Notes: a model not told the origin generated them from the sequence alone. A DNA stretch of 64,000 nt from Niveispirillum sp943371025 (GCA_943371025.1 CALRTC020000004.1:62001-126000), one strand, 5' to 3'; counted from the stretch's first letter, positions 8,626-17,112 are shown. Numbers and translations are program-made.

Positions 8626-8718
8626 GCCAGCCATCCGGGATGGCTGGCTTCGGCGGCACATGCCGCCGCCGCGCCGGTCGGCGCGGATACCAGAGGTCAA
8701 ATCTTTTGACCTCTGGTA
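8626..8718 (+). repeat. Multi-hairpin dispersed repeat, copy R3
   Basis: Four consecutive perfect stems fill the divergent anmK-tyrS gap: GCCAGCCATC/GATGGCTGGC (8626-8648), CGGCGGC/GCCGCCG with loop ACAT (8651-8668), CGCGCC/GGCGCG with loop GGTC (8670-8685) and a 14-bp stem around CCAGAGGTCAAA with a 3-nt loop (8688-8718). The stem order and the GGTC loop match copies R2 and R4. It must also hold the tyrS and anmK promoters or leave little room for them. Confidence 0.6.
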
Positions 8719-8785
8719 CGCGTCGGGATGTGCTACCACGCCCATGGCCAATGGGGCCATTCCCGAACTTCAAGGTCCATGAAAG

Positions 8786-10057
8786 ATGAGCACGACCACC
8801 GTTCCCGCGAACATCAAGTCCGAATTCCTGCGCGTGATGGTGGAGCGTGGCTATTATCATCAGGCCACGGATCTGGAGGCATTGGACAAGCAATTGTCCG
8901 ATGGTATCGTCACAGGCTATATCGGGTTTGACGCCACGGCGACCAGCCTGCATGTCGGCTCGCTGATTCAGATCATGATCCTGCGCCGCTTGCAGCAGGC
9001 GGGCCATCGCCCCATCGCCCTGATGGGCGGCGGCACGACCAAGATCGGCGACCCGACCTTCAAGGATGAAGCACGTCCGCTGCTGACCAACGAGGTCATC
9101 GACCAGAACATCAAGGGCATCCTGACACCCTTCAACCGGCTGATCCAGTTCGGCACGGGGCCAACGGACGCCGTGCTGGCCAACAATGCCGAATGGCTGG
9201 ACGAGTTGCGCTACATCCCGTTCCTGCGCGATGTCGGCCGGCATTTCACCATCAACCGTATGCTGACCTTTGACTCGGTCAAGCTGCGTCTGGACCGTGA
9301 ACAGCCGCTGACCTTCCTGGAATTCAACTACATGATCCTGCAGGCCTACGATTTCGTGGAGCTGCAGCGCCGCTTCGGCTGCACCTTGCAGTGCGGCGGG
9401 TCGGACCAGTGGGGCAATATCGTCAATGGCGTGGAACTGGGCCGGCGCATCGCCAATGCCCAGCTGTTCGGCCTGACCTCCCCGCTCTTGACCACCGCGT
9501 CGGGCGCCAAGATGGGCAAGACGGCGGCCGGTGCCGTCTGGCTGAACGAGGATCGGCTGTCCAACCTGGATTTCTGGCAGTACTGGCGGAATACGGAGGA
9601 TGCCGATGTCGGCCGCTTCCTGAAGCTATTCACCGACCTGCCACTGGCCGAGATCGCCCGGCTGGAGGCGTTGCAAGGCGCGGAAATCAACGAGGCCAAG
9701 AAGATCCTGGCCACGGAGGTCACCGCCCTGGTGCGGGGCCGCGACGCCGCCGAACAGGCCGCCGAAACCGCCCGCCGCACGTTCGAGGAAGGGGCCGCTG
9801 CCGAAGGTCTGCCCACCATCGAGGTCGCGGCGGCGGCCCTGGCTGATGGTGCCTATCTGGCGGACCTGATGGTCCAGGCTGGCCTGTCCGCCAGCAAGGG
9901 CGAGGCGCGCCGCCTGATCAAGGGCAATGGCGTGAAGGTCAATGACGGGGCCGTCTCGGACGAAGCCTATAAGCTGTTTGCGTCCCATATCGGCAATGAC
10001 GGCGTCATCAAGCTGTCGGCCGGCAAGAAGCGCCACGCCCTGGTGAAACTGGTGTGA
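8786..10057 (+). CDS. tyrS: Tyrosyl-tRNA synthetase
   Basis: 423 residues, class I aminoacyl-tRNA synthetase that charges tRNA-Tyr. The HIGH-type motif appears as HVGSL (about residue 56-60), the tyrosine-binding GGSDQWGNI near 210, and the KMSKS motif as KMGKT (about 242-246). A C-terminal S4 RNA-binding domain runs from about 360 to the end (LSASKGEARRLIKGNGVKVND). Length is standard for the TyrS1 type. An AAGG element lies 13 bp before the start. It is followed by a structured intergenic region that may encode a separate small RNA. Confidence 0.96.
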   Translation: MSTTTVPANIKSEFLRVMVERGYYHQATDLEALDKQLSDGIVTGYIGFDATATSLHVGSLIQIMILRRLQQAGHRPIALMGGGTTKIGDPTFKDEARPLLTNEVIDQNIKGILTPFNRLIQFGTGPTDAVLANNAEWLDELRYIPFLRDVGRHFTINRMLTFDSVKLRLDREQPLTFLEFNYMILQAYDFVELQRRFGCTLQCGGSDQWGNIVNGVELGRRIANAQLFGLTSPLLTTASGAKMGKTAAGAVWLNEDRLSNLDFWQYWRNTEDADVGRFLKLFTDLPLAEIARLEALQGAEINEAKKILATEVTALVRGRDAAEQAAETARRTFEEGAAAEGLPTIEVAAAALADGAYLADLMVQAGLSASKGEARRLIKGNGVKVNDGAVSDEAYKLFASHIGNDGVIKLSAGKKRHALVKLV

Positions 10058-10108
10058 GAGCGGCGGGTCATTCTGGTCAGACGGGAAGATTTGTCTTATA
10101 GTCGAGAG

Positions 10109-10283
10109 AATGTGGGACGGTGCGCTAACACCGGCCCACCCTCCTTATGCCCGGTGGATCAGGATGGTGACGTGGCACGTCTCGCCGCCAGATCGTGAAC
10201 CGGAGCAACAGGATAAAGGGCATATTCCTCATGCCTCTTTACCTCCGTTGACGGCGGTCCGGCCAATTCCGGGCCGCCGTTTT
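10109..10283 (+). ncRNA. Candidate structured small RNA with its own terminator
   Basis: A near-consensus -10 (TATAGT, 10097-10102) precedes the stretch; the -35 is poor. Structure visible by eye: hairpin GTGGG-A-CGGTG / CACCG-G-CCCAC (10112-10139), a long-range 7-bp helix TATGCCC (10146-10152) with GGGCATA (10218-10224), and a strong terminal hairpin followed by TTTT. No convincing reading frame is present. It could instead be an extended tyrS 3' UTR. I did not recognise it as 6S, SRP or tmRNA. Confidence 0.45.
10251..10283 (+). terminator. Rho-independent terminator
   Basis: ACGGCGGTCCGG / CCGGGCCGCCGT, a 12-bp stem with one G-U pair and a 6-nt loop, followed by TTTT. It ends the candidate small RNA, or the tyrS transcript 194 bp after its stop. 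Confidence 0.75.
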
Positions 10284-10484
10284 CGATTCTGCCGGGGGTG
10301 GACTTTTGTTTAAGGGAAAATACATAGGGTTATATTCGTCACGGCGGCTTCCGGGTTCGCCTGCAATGCTTGCTTTAATATCTGATCATGTCCCGTCGGA
10401 CACGAGACGGACGGTGCTGGGTATTTTCTGCGAAATGTGGGAACCTTCTGACTCCGGATGGCAATAATCTGAACAGGTATACTT

Positions 10485-10883
10485 GTGCGTGCCCCAGACC
10501 TGACGAGCGATGGTTGGTGTCTTGACGATGGTGAAGCCTATCACCTCGCGGCGCCGACCACGTTCTGGATTCCCGACCGCCAGCAGCGTGAAGGTCTGGA
10601 ACCCGGCGATTTCGCGAAGCTGATCTTTCAGATCGCCTTGGCTGGGGGGGATGGCAAAGAGGTCGCGTTCGAACGCATGTGGGTTATCGTGCGAGAAAGG
10701 ACGGCTGATGGCTACCTGGGGGTTCTGGACAATGACCCCGACGCCATTGAGGAGAATGATCTGCTTTGGTCCGGTACCGCGTTGCCTTTCCAGCCAAGGC
10801 ATATCATCAACATCCTCAAAGGAGATGAGGCGAGCCGTGCGCTGGCGATGCAACCACCCAGGATGCAATGGCCGCCGGGCTGA
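10485..10883 (+). CDS. DUF2314-like small protein
   Basis: 132 residues from a GTG at 10485 with only a weak ribosome site. The middle reads FWIPDRQQREGLEPGDFAKL, then ERMWVIVRE with GYLGVLDNDP, then LPFQPRHIINI. This order (E-x-M-W-V-x-V, G-x-L-x-N-x-P, H-I) is that of DUF2314/DUF2185-type proteins, some of which sit in immunity or regulatory contexts. No function can be assigned. The 427 bp before it hold the small-RNA candidate and otherwise unremarkable sequence. It ends 45 bp before uvrD on the same strand. Confidence 0.65.
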   Translation: MRAPDLTSDGWCLDDGEAYHLAAPTTFWIPDRQQREGLEPGDFAKLIFQIALAGGDGKEVAFERMWVIVRERTADGYLGVLDNDPDAIEENDLLWSGTALPFQPRHIINILKGDEASRALAMQPPRMQWPPG

Positions 10884-10928
10884 TTTTCACGGGTTGCCGG
10901 CAGAAGGGGGGCGTGCTGGGCCTTTGTC

Positions 10929-13295
10929 ATGGCCGAGAATTCTGTATATGTTCTCCCCACCATGATTGACGATCTGATCGACGAGCCGTACCCGGCGCAC
11001 CCGCCCGCAACCGCGCACCGCCCCTATCTGGACGGGTTGAACCCGGTCCAGCGGCAGGCGGTGGAGGCACTGGACGGGCCTGTCCTGGTCCTGGCGGGGG
11101 CCGGTACCGGCAAGACGCGTGTGCTGACCACCCGGCTGGCGCATCTGCTGCTGTCGCGGCGGGTCAGCCCGTGGAACGTGCTGACCGTGACCTTCACCAA
11201 CAAGGCCGCACGCGAGATGCGGGAGCGGGTGGACAACCTGCTGGGTGGTCAATCCGAAGGCTGGTGGATGGGCACCTTCCATTCCCTGGCTGCCCGCATC
11301 CTGCGCCGTCATGCCGAACTGATCGGCCTGAAACCCAGCTTCACCATCCTGGACACCGACGATCAGATCCGTCTGGTGAAACAGTTGATGGAGGCGGAGA
11401 ATATCGATGCCAAGAAATGGCCGGCGCGCATGCTGCTGTCCATCATCGAACGCTGGAAGGACCGGGCGCTGACGCCCGACAAGCTGAAGCCGGAAGATGC
11501 GGGCGACGCCGCCAATGGCCGCATCCTTTCTATCTACCGGCAATATCAGGAACGGTTGCTGAGCCTGAACTGCTGTGATTTCGGGGATCTGCTGCTGCAT
11601 AATATCACGCTGTTCCAACAGCATAATGACGTGCTGATCGAGTATCAGAACCGCTTCAAATATATCCTGGTGGACGAATATCAGGATACCAACGTCGCTC
11701 AGTATCTGTGGCTGCGCCTGCTGGCCCAGGCCCATCGCAATATCTGCTGCGTGGGCGACGATGACCAGTCCATCTATGGCTGGCGCGGGGCGGAGGTGGG
11801 GAACATCCTGCGCTTCGAGCATGATTTTCCCGGCGCCCAGGTCATCCGTCTGGAACAGAATTACCGCTCCACCGCCCATATCCTGGGGGCTGCCCACGGC
11901 ATTATTGCCAATAATCATGGTCGCCTGGGCAAGCAGCTCTGGACCGAGACGGAGGGCGGGGAGAAGGTGCGCGTGCGCGGCCTGTGGGACGCGGAAGAAG
12001 AAGCGCGCTGGGTCGGGGACGAGGTGGAGGCGCTGCAGCGCAAGGGCGTCAGCCTGGGCCAGATGGCCGTGCTGGTCCGTGCCGGGTTCCAGACGCGCGA
12101 GTTCGAGGAACGGTTCATCACCTTGGGCCTGCCTTACCGCGTCATTGGCGGCCCACGCTTCTATGAGCGGCAGGAAATCCGCGATGCGCTGGCCTACCTG
12201 CGCGTGCTGGTCAGTCCGGAGAATGATCTGGCGTTTGAGCGGATCATCAACACGCCCAAGCGCGGCATCGGGGCGACCACCATCCAGCAGCTTTACGTCG
12301 CCGCCCGCACCCTGGGCGTGCCGCTGACGGAGGCCGCCTGGAAGCTGTCGCAGACGGATGAACTGAAGCCCAAGATGCGCAGTACCCTGGGCGGGCTGTC
12401 GCAGGATTTCTTCCGCTGGCAGGCGCTGATCGACCGGGTACCGCATACGGAACTGGCCCAGACCGTGCTGGATGAAAGCGGCTATACCCGCATGTGGCAG
12501 GAGGATAAGAGCCCCGAAGCCCCCGGCCGCCTGGACAATCTGAAGGAACTGATCAATGCCATGGGAGAGTTCGAGAACCTGACCGGGTTCCTGGAACATG
12601 TCTCCCTGGTCATGGAAAATGCACAAGGGTCGGGGGCGGAGCAGGTGTCGCTGATGACCCTGCATGGCGCCAAGGGCCTGGAATTCGACGTCGTTTTCCT
12701 GCCGGGGTGGGAGGAGGGGGTGTTCCCCAGCCAGCGCACCCTGGATGAGAACGGGATTGCCGGGCTGGAGGAAGAACGCCGGCTGGCCTATGTCGGCATC
12801 ACCCGTGGGCGCCGCCGTGTCTATATCAGCCACGCTGCCAACCGCCGCATCCATGGCACCTGGGCGACATCCATCCCGTCGCGCTTTGTTGAGGAGCTGC
12901 CGGCCGAGCATATCGAGACGGAGAACAATCCCGGCATCGGCGGGGCGGGCTTTGGCGGCAGCATGCGCGAAAGCGCCTATGGTGGCGGGTTTGGCGGTGG
13001 CTGGAAAAGCACGGGCGGCGGCGGCTTCGGCGACCGTTTCAACCGCATGGGGCAGAAGGCGGCCCAGGCCCCGGCGAGGGCCGGCGGTCGGTTGCTGGAA
13101 GGCACGGCCGTCGATGTGACCCCGCGCAGCCGGCCTAACCGGCCCTATAATCCCGGCGACCGCGTGTTCCACACCAAGTTCGGCTATGGCACCGTCAAGG
13201 CGGTGGAGAATGACAAGCTGGAGATCAGCTTCGATGTGGCCGGCATCAAGAAGGTGATGGACAGCTTCGTGGTGCCGGCCGATCAGGCGGGATAA
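10929..13295 (+). CDS. uvrD: ATP-dependent DNA helicase UvrD/PcrA type
   Basis: 788 residues, superfamily 1A 3'-5' helicase for nucleotide excision and mismatch repair. Motifs in order: LNPVQRQAV (Q motif), Walker A AGAGTGKTR (about residue 57), TFTNKAAREM, Walker B VDEYQDTN (about 249), GDDDQSIYGWRGA (about 277), QNYRS, TLHGAKGLEFD and AYVGITRGRRR. A Gly-rich linker (about 665-700) leads to the C-terminal module FHTKFGYGTVKAVE that binds RNA polymerase in PcrA/UvrD. Start at 10929; an ATG at 10962 is also possible, and neither has a strong ribosome site. Confidence 0.94.
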   Translation: MAENSVYVLPTMIDDLIDEPYPAHPPATAHRPYLDGLNPVQRQAVEALDGPVLVLAGAGTGKTRVLTTRLAHLLLSRRVSPWNVLTVTFTNKAAREMRERVDNLLGGQSEGWWMGTFHSLAARILRRHAELIGLKPSFTILDTDDQIRLVKQLMEAENIDAKKWPARMLLSIIERWKDRALTPDKLKPEDAGDAANGRILSIYRQYQERLLSLNCCDFGDLLLHNITLFQQHNDVLIEYQNRFKYILVDEYQDTNVAQYLWLRLLAQAHRNICCVGDDDQSIYGWRGAEVGNILRFEHDFPGAQVIRLEQNYRSTAHILGAAHGIIANNHGRLGKQLWTETEGGEKVRVRGLWDAEEEARWVGDEVEALQRKGVSLGQMAVLVRAGFQTREFEERFITLGLPYRVIGGPRFYERQEIRDALAYLRVLVSPENDLAFERIINTPKRGIGATTIQQLYVAARTLGVPLTEAAWKLSQTDELKPKMRSTLGGLSQDFFRWQALIDRVPHTELAQTVLDESGYTRMWQEDKSPEAPGRLDNLKELINAMGEFENLTGFLEHVSLVMENAQGSGAEQVSLMTLHGAKGLEFDVVFLPGWEEGVFPSQRTLDENGIAGLEEERRLAYVGITRGRRRVYISHAANRRIHGTWATSIPSRFVEELPAEHIETENNPGIGGAGFGGSMRESAYGGGFGGGWKSTGGGGFGDRFNRMGQKAAQAPARAGGRLLEGTAVDVTPRSRPNRPYNPGDRVFHTKFGYGTVKAVENDKLEISFDVAGIKKVMDSFVVPADQAG

Positions 13296-13305
13296 GGGGC
13301 CAGCC

Positions 13306-14265
13306 TCATCCCCACCAGTCCAGCAGCAGGTCGGGCCAGCGGCGCAGCGGGTTGTCGGCGGCGATGCGGGGGCCATGGCCAAAGCCGTGGCCGCCCTTGG
13401 CATAGACATGCAGTTCGGCCGGCACCCCTTCCTTTCGGCAGGCGGCGTGGAAGGACAGGCTGTTTTCCACGGGCACAGCCCCGTCATCGGCCGCATGCAG
13501 CAGGAAGCTGGGGGGCGTGTCGGCCGTGACCTGACGGTCGGCCGACCAATGCTCCACCGAGGCCGCATCCGGATTGGCCCCCAGCAGCCGGTCGCGCGAG
13601 CCGGCATGGGTGATGCCGGGCTGCATGCTGATGACCGGATAGATCAGAGCCTGGCGTGCGGGGCGGGCGGACAGTGTGTCGGCCGCATCCACGGGATCAT
13701 AGACCTTTTCCCCATAGAGCGTGCCCAGCGTGGCGGCGACATGGCCGCCGGCGGAAAAGCCCATGCTGCCCAGCCTTTCGCCATCAATGCCAAACTCCCG
13801 GGCCCGGTGGCGGATCAGGCGCATGGCACGCTGGGCGTCCTGCAACGCCACGGTGGGGCCGTGCTGCGGCGCTTCCCCCGGCAGGCGGTAGGTCAGGACG
13901 AAGGCGGTGAAGCCGCGGGCGGCCAGCAGGGGGGCCAGCTCATTGCCCTCCTTATCCACCACCACCCGTTGATAGCCGCCGCCAGGTGTGATCAGGATGG
14001 ATCGGCCGCTGGGCACGGCGGCGCGATGGACGGTCAGGAAGGGGCGGGTGATGCCGTCAATATAGCGGTCGGGCATCGACGGGTCCTGCCCCCGTTCGAC
14101 CAGCCGCTGCTGCAACGGTGCCCCGGCGGAGCCTGGCCCCACGCCGCCCGGCCAGATCTCGATCGTTTCCGTGGGGCTGAGGGCAGCGGCCGGGGCCCGA
14201 CCGGCCGTCAGCACCCCTGCCACCATCATCGATCCACGCAGCCAGTCGCGCCGTGACACTGCCAT
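13306..14265 (-). CDS. Secreted alpha/beta hydrolase (BD-FAE-like esterase)
   Basis: 319 residues from the ATG at 14265 (CAGGGA 4 bp upstream). The N-terminus MAVSRRDWLRG followed by a hydrophobic stretch and APAAA is a twin-arginine signal, so export in folded form is likely. The fold is the acetyl-xylan/feruloyl esterase-like alpha/beta hydrolase: oxyanion segment LITPGGGYQ, nucleophile elbow GFSAGGH (Ser), acidic DDGAVPVENS and HGFGHG for the His. Substrate is probably an ester of a sugar, but this is not determined. A paralogue with similar organisation lies at 54.8-55.8 kb. It converges with uvrD, 10 bp apart. Confidence 0.82.
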   Translation of the reverse strand: MAVSRRDWLRGSMMVAGVLTAGRAPAAALSPTETIEIWPGGVGPGSAGAPLQQRLVERGQDPSMPDRYIDGITRPFLTVHRAAVPSGRSILITPGGGYQRVVVDKEGNELAPLLAARGFTAFVLTYRLPGEAPQHGPTVALQDAQRAMRLIRHRAREFGIDGERLGSMGFSAGGHVAATLGTLYGEKVYDPVDAADTLSARPARQALIYPVISMQPGITHAGSRDRLLGANPDAASVEHWSADRQVTADTPPSFLLHAADDGAVPVENSLSFHAACRKEGVPAELHVYAKGGHGFGHGPRIAADNPLRRWPDLLLDWWG

Positions 14266-14429
14266 ATCCCTGCCCAATCCCCTGTTAACGGTAACCGGTA
14301 GCAACCATGCCGGGGCGCGCGGTTCAGCGCAAGCGGGGAAGGGCAGGCGGCTGCGACAAGCCGCCACATCGGCCGAACCGTTTGCCAGGGATAAGATGTA
14401 TTTTAAATATAGCTTTATGGAAATGGATC

Positions 14430-14843
14430 ATGAGCCCCATCACCGCCCACCTGAAACACGACCATGCCGAGTTGAAGCGCATCCTGGATCAGGTGCGCCA
14501 GCAGGGGATCGGCACGGCAAAGGGCCGCGCCACGCTGCTGGCGGCGCGCGACCTCTTCACCGACCATATAAGGCGGGAGGATGAGGAGTTTTATCCCGAC
14601 TACCGCCGTCTGGCCCTGCGCGACCCCGTACGGGCGGCCACGGCGGAGCAGTTCGCGCGGGAGATGGTGGACCTGGGCGGCCAGATCCTGGCCTTCTTCG
14701 AAAAGTACAGGGAGGGCGGTTCCGGCCTGGATTTCGCCATCGATTTCGGCCGGATGAGCGCGCTGCTGCAATCCCGCTGGCATAAGGAGGAGGCGATCCT
14801 CTATGCCCGCTATGACGAGATGGCGGCGCGTCAGGCGGCGTAA
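14430..14843 (+). CDS. Hemerythrin HHE-domain protein
   Basis: 137 residues from ATG 14430. Four-helix hemerythrin-like protein: HLKHDHAELKRIL supplies the first His ligands, LFTDHIRREDEEFYP the His/Glu pair, and RWHKEEAILYARYDE the C-terminal ligands. It probably binds a di-iron centre, sensing or storing oxygen, NO or iron in the cytosol. The open frame extends upstream to 14307, but that part lacks coding character and overlaps the esterase promoter region. GGAAATGGA precedes the chosen start. Confidence 0.8.
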   Translation: MSPITAHLKHDHAELKRILDQVRQQGIGTAKGRATLLAARDLFTDHIRREDEEFYPDYRRLALRDPVRAATAEQFAREMVDLGGQILAFFEKYREGGSGLDFAIDFGRMSALLQSRWHKEEAILYARYDEMAARQAA

Positions 14844-14857
14844 GTTTTCTCTGCGCT

Positions 14858-15481
14858 TTAGTTTCCGCTCCCCCCCGTCGGGGCCGGCTTTTCCGGTTTC
14901 GGCGGCTTGGGCGGGGCGGTCAGGGCGGCGATGCGGGAGGCGTATTTTTCCGGCTCCCCCTTGACCAGCAGGGGCAGTTCGGCGGCCAGCACATCCAGCA
15001 GCTTGGGCAGCCAGACCTCGTCCACCTTGGCGAAATTGCCCAGCACCCAGCCATGCACCCGGTCCTTGTCGCCGGGATGGCCGATGCCGATGCGCACGCG
15101 CCAGTAATCCTTGCCGATATGATCGTCGATGGAGCGCAGGCCATTATGCCCGCCATGGCCGCCGCCCTGCTTCACCCGGATTTTTCCGGTGGCGACATCC
15201 AGTTCGTCATGCAGGACGATGGTGTCGTTGGGCGTCAGCTTATAAAAGCGCATGGCCTCTCCGACCGACTGGCCGGACAGGTTCATGAAGGTCTGCGGCT
15301 TCAGCAGGAAGCATTTTTCGCCGCCCACCATGCCTTCGGCGACCATCCCTTGAAAGCGGCGCTTCCAGGGGCCGAAGCCGTAGCGGCCATGGATTTCGTC
15401 CACGGCCATGAACCCGACATTATGCCGGTGCCGTTCATATTCCGGGCCGGGATTGCCCAGTCCGACCAGCAGACGCATCAT
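14858..15481 (-). CDS. pth: Peptidyl-tRNA hydrolase
   Basis: 207 residues. It cleaves the ester link of peptidyl-tRNA released from stalled ribosomes. GLGNPGPEYERHRHNVGF carries the catalytic His20, and LHDELDVATGKIRVKQGGGHGGHNGLRSI is the family's second signature. The Pro/Lys-rich tail after residue 190 is a common alphaproteobacterial extension. It lies downstream of rplY on the same strand, the classic rplY-pth order, but the two are separated by 196 bp filled by a hairpin repeat. Confidence 0.96.
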   Translation of the reverse strand: MMRLLVGLGNPGPEYERHRHNVGFMAVDEIHGRYGFGPWKRRFQGMVAEGMVGGEKCFLLKPQTFMNLSGQSVGEAMRFYKLTPNDTIVLHDELDVATGKIRVKQGGGHGGHNGLRSIDDHIGKDYWRVRIGIGHPGDKDRVHGWVLGNFAKVDEVWLPKLLDVLAAELPLLVKGEPEKYASRIAALTAPPKPPKPEKPAPTGGSGN

Positions 15482-15503
15482 CGGGATCCGCTATATTATT
15501 CCT

Positions 15504-15610
15504 CAGGCGCCGGGCGCCTGCATCCGCAGGCTCGGGCTTACGCGGCATGAGCCGCGCGGCAGCAGTCGCTGCCGAATCCGCATCCGGTAAGGCCAGCCTA
15601 CCGGATGCGG
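15504..15610 (+). repeat. Multi-hairpin dispersed repeat, copy R2 (best-formed)
   Basis: Five stems in a row: CAGGCGC/GCGCCTG (15504-15520), overlapping hairpin B GCCTGC/GCAGGC with loop ATCC (15516-15531), C CGCGGC/GCCGCG with loop ATGA (15541-15556), D CGGCAGC/GCTGCCG with loop AGTC (15557-15574), E a 12-bp stem starting CCGCATCC (15578-15610). It lies between rplY and pth, antisense to both, and would interrupt or punctuate their shared transcript. Confidence 0.72.
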
Positions 15611-15677
15611 GTATCACTTTCCGGCGCCGTCGCGTTTCAGGGTGAACCCGGAAACGCGCAGGTCACCGGCCTGAAGA

Positions 15678-16259
15678 TCAGGCGTCGGCCTTGACCGTCG
15701 GGGCGGCGATCGTGGCGACGGTGAAGTCGCGATCTTCGATCGTCGGGCGCACGCCTTCCGGCAGCTTCACGGCGGAGATGTGAACCGAGGCGCCAACTTC
15801 GAAGCCAGCCAGATCGACGACGATCTTTTCCGGCAGGTTGCCGGCCAGGGCGAACACTTCGATGTCGTGACGGACGACGTTCAGCACGCCACCCTTCTTG
15901 ATGCCCGGGCAGGTTTCGACATTCACGAACTCCACCGGCACCTTCAGGGTGATTTCGGTGGTGTCGCCGACGCGCAGGAAGTCGACATGCAGCGGACGGT
16001 CATAGACCGGGTCCAGCTGAACATCGCGCGGCAGCACGCGGTGCGTCGCGCCATCGACCGTGATGTCGAACAGGTGGGTGAAGAAGCCCGGACGGTGCAG
16101 TTCACGATGGAACTTGGTGTAGTCCAGGGAGATCATCACCGGCTTTTCCTTGTTGCCGTAGATCACAGCCGGGATCTGGCCTTCACGACGAACGGCCCGG
16201 GCGGTCCCCTTTCCGGCCCGGTCGCGAGCCGTGGCGGCGAGCGCGATAATCTGGGTCAT
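15678..16259 (-). CDS. rplY: 50S ribosomal protein L25 (CTC form)
   Basis: 193 residues, the long two-domain CTC version of bL25 that binds 5S rRNA. The N-terminal part has the family's KGTARAVRREGQIPAVIYG segment and H-R-V-L-P-R-D-V-Q-L-D-P near residue 80; the C-terminal beta domain ends in VATIAAPTVKADA. AGGAG lies 6 bp before the start, just after a terminator-like hairpin. pth lies downstream. Confidence 0.95.
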   Translation of the reverse strand: MTQIIALAATARDRAGKGTARAVRREGQIPAVIYGNKEKPVMISLDYTKFHRELHRPGFFTHLFDITVDGATHRVLPRDVQLDPVYDRPLHVDFLRVGDTTEITLKVPVEFVNVETCPGIKKGGVLNVVRHDIEVFALAGNLPEKIVVDLAGFEVGASVHISAVKLPEGVRPTIEDRDFTVATIAAPTVKADA

Positions 16260-16276
16260 GGTACTCTCCTAGTACG

Positions 16277-16312
16277 AAAAAAGACCCGCATCGCGGAATT
16301 CCGCGCCGGGTC
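16277..16312 (-). terminator. Terminator/attenuator in the rplY leader
   Basis: On the minus strand: GACCCG - inner GCGGAATTCCGC helix - CGGGTC followed by six T, then only 6 nt to the rplY AGGAG ribosome site. No intact gene lies upstream that would need a terminator here, so leader attenuation of rplY is plausible. Confidence 0.65.
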
Positions 16313-16424
16313 CGGTAATGGCGCCAGCCTCCAGGGGTGCTGTACGCCGCGAAAATGGTTGGGCCTTTTAGGCGCAAACGGCCGCAGAGTCAAGCTGCGC
16401 CGGGTTGAGCGGGCCTTGCGCGGC

Positions 16425-16649
16425 GGGCGGGGCAGGGGGCGGTTTTGGTGCGGGTGTTTCGGAGGGGCGTGGGGTGGGGCTCTGAACGGAGGGGCGATGT
16501 GCAACCAAGTGCAACATCACAGTGGGGGGTGTTTCAGAGTTTTGGGGGAGGTCGCTCCGAATGGTTGGGCGTCATGCAACAGGATGCAACATGAAAGCGG
16601 GGAGTGTTTCAGAGTTGGCCTGATGCGGACTCCGAAAAGTGGGTGGGTC
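16425..16649. repeat. 75-bp tandem repeat, about three degenerate copies
   Basis: TGTTTC recurs at 16455, 16530 and 16605, and TGCAAC at 16500 and 16575: an exact 75-bp period. Copies two and three also share TGCAACAT, GTGTTTCAGAGTT and GTTGGGCGTCA-like ends. 75 bp is 25 codons; on the minus strand two units read xxPFGxxxxPTLKHxPLxCC, although a stop interrupts one unit. Confidence 0.75.
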
Positions 16650-16659
16650 ACGTCCCACG

Positions 16660-16919
16660 CCTGCCGCATGGCATGAGGCCAAGTCGATATGGTCATGGCC
16701 GGTCGACCGTGTTGCAATCAAGCGCAGCTTCGGCATGTGCATGAGTGTTGCGGCGTCAATCTTGCTGTCGATGAAGGTCGAGACTGCCTCCACATCAGCA
16801 AATAAATTGGCATTCTCCTCGCTCAACGGCGTCGGCAAACAGCGTAAGTCGTGAAGCGGGGTCAGGCATTGGCAGATGACATCCTGCCATGCTTCGGTTT
16901 CGAACATGACGATCTTCAT
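16660..16919 (-). pseudogene. Truncated 2-hydroxyacid dehydrogenase (N-terminal fragment)
   Basis: About 85 residues from ATG 16919 (AGAGAGA upstream) resemble the N-terminus of D-isomer-specific 2-hydroxyacid dehydrogenases such as D-lactate dehydrogenase: MKIVMFETEAWQ, then ATLMHMPKLRLIATRSTGHDHIDL, then A-G-V. After that the family's VxNVPxYG and the whole NAD-binding domain are missing; the frame runs on into the tandem repeat and stops at 16572. It has a good start region but no catalytic domain, so it is a remnant. Confidence 0.65.
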
Positions 16920-17112
16920 TTGATGTCTCTCTCTTTGGTCTGATCCCGGGGTGCGGATCTGGCGGCCACGGCCTTCCGGCGGCTTCACTGCTCGTGCGAC
17001 ATCCCGCGCGGTGACAGTATCCCTGCAACCACTTTCCGATGAATGCACGTCATCAGGAAATGACTTCAATGGCATATGTGACCATGGCATCTTTGCGCAG
17101 TCCAAAAAATAG

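Noticed and set aside
10386..10868. 160-codon minus-strand frame opposite the DUF2314-like gene
   Set aside because: The plus strand carries the conserved E-x-M-W-V and G-x-L-x-N-D-P motifs; the minus frame has no ribosome site or family.
16256..16504. 82-codon minus-strand frame upstream of rplY
   Set aside because: It runs through the leader terminator and a tandem-repeat unit, is Pro/Arg-rich, and has no ribosome site.
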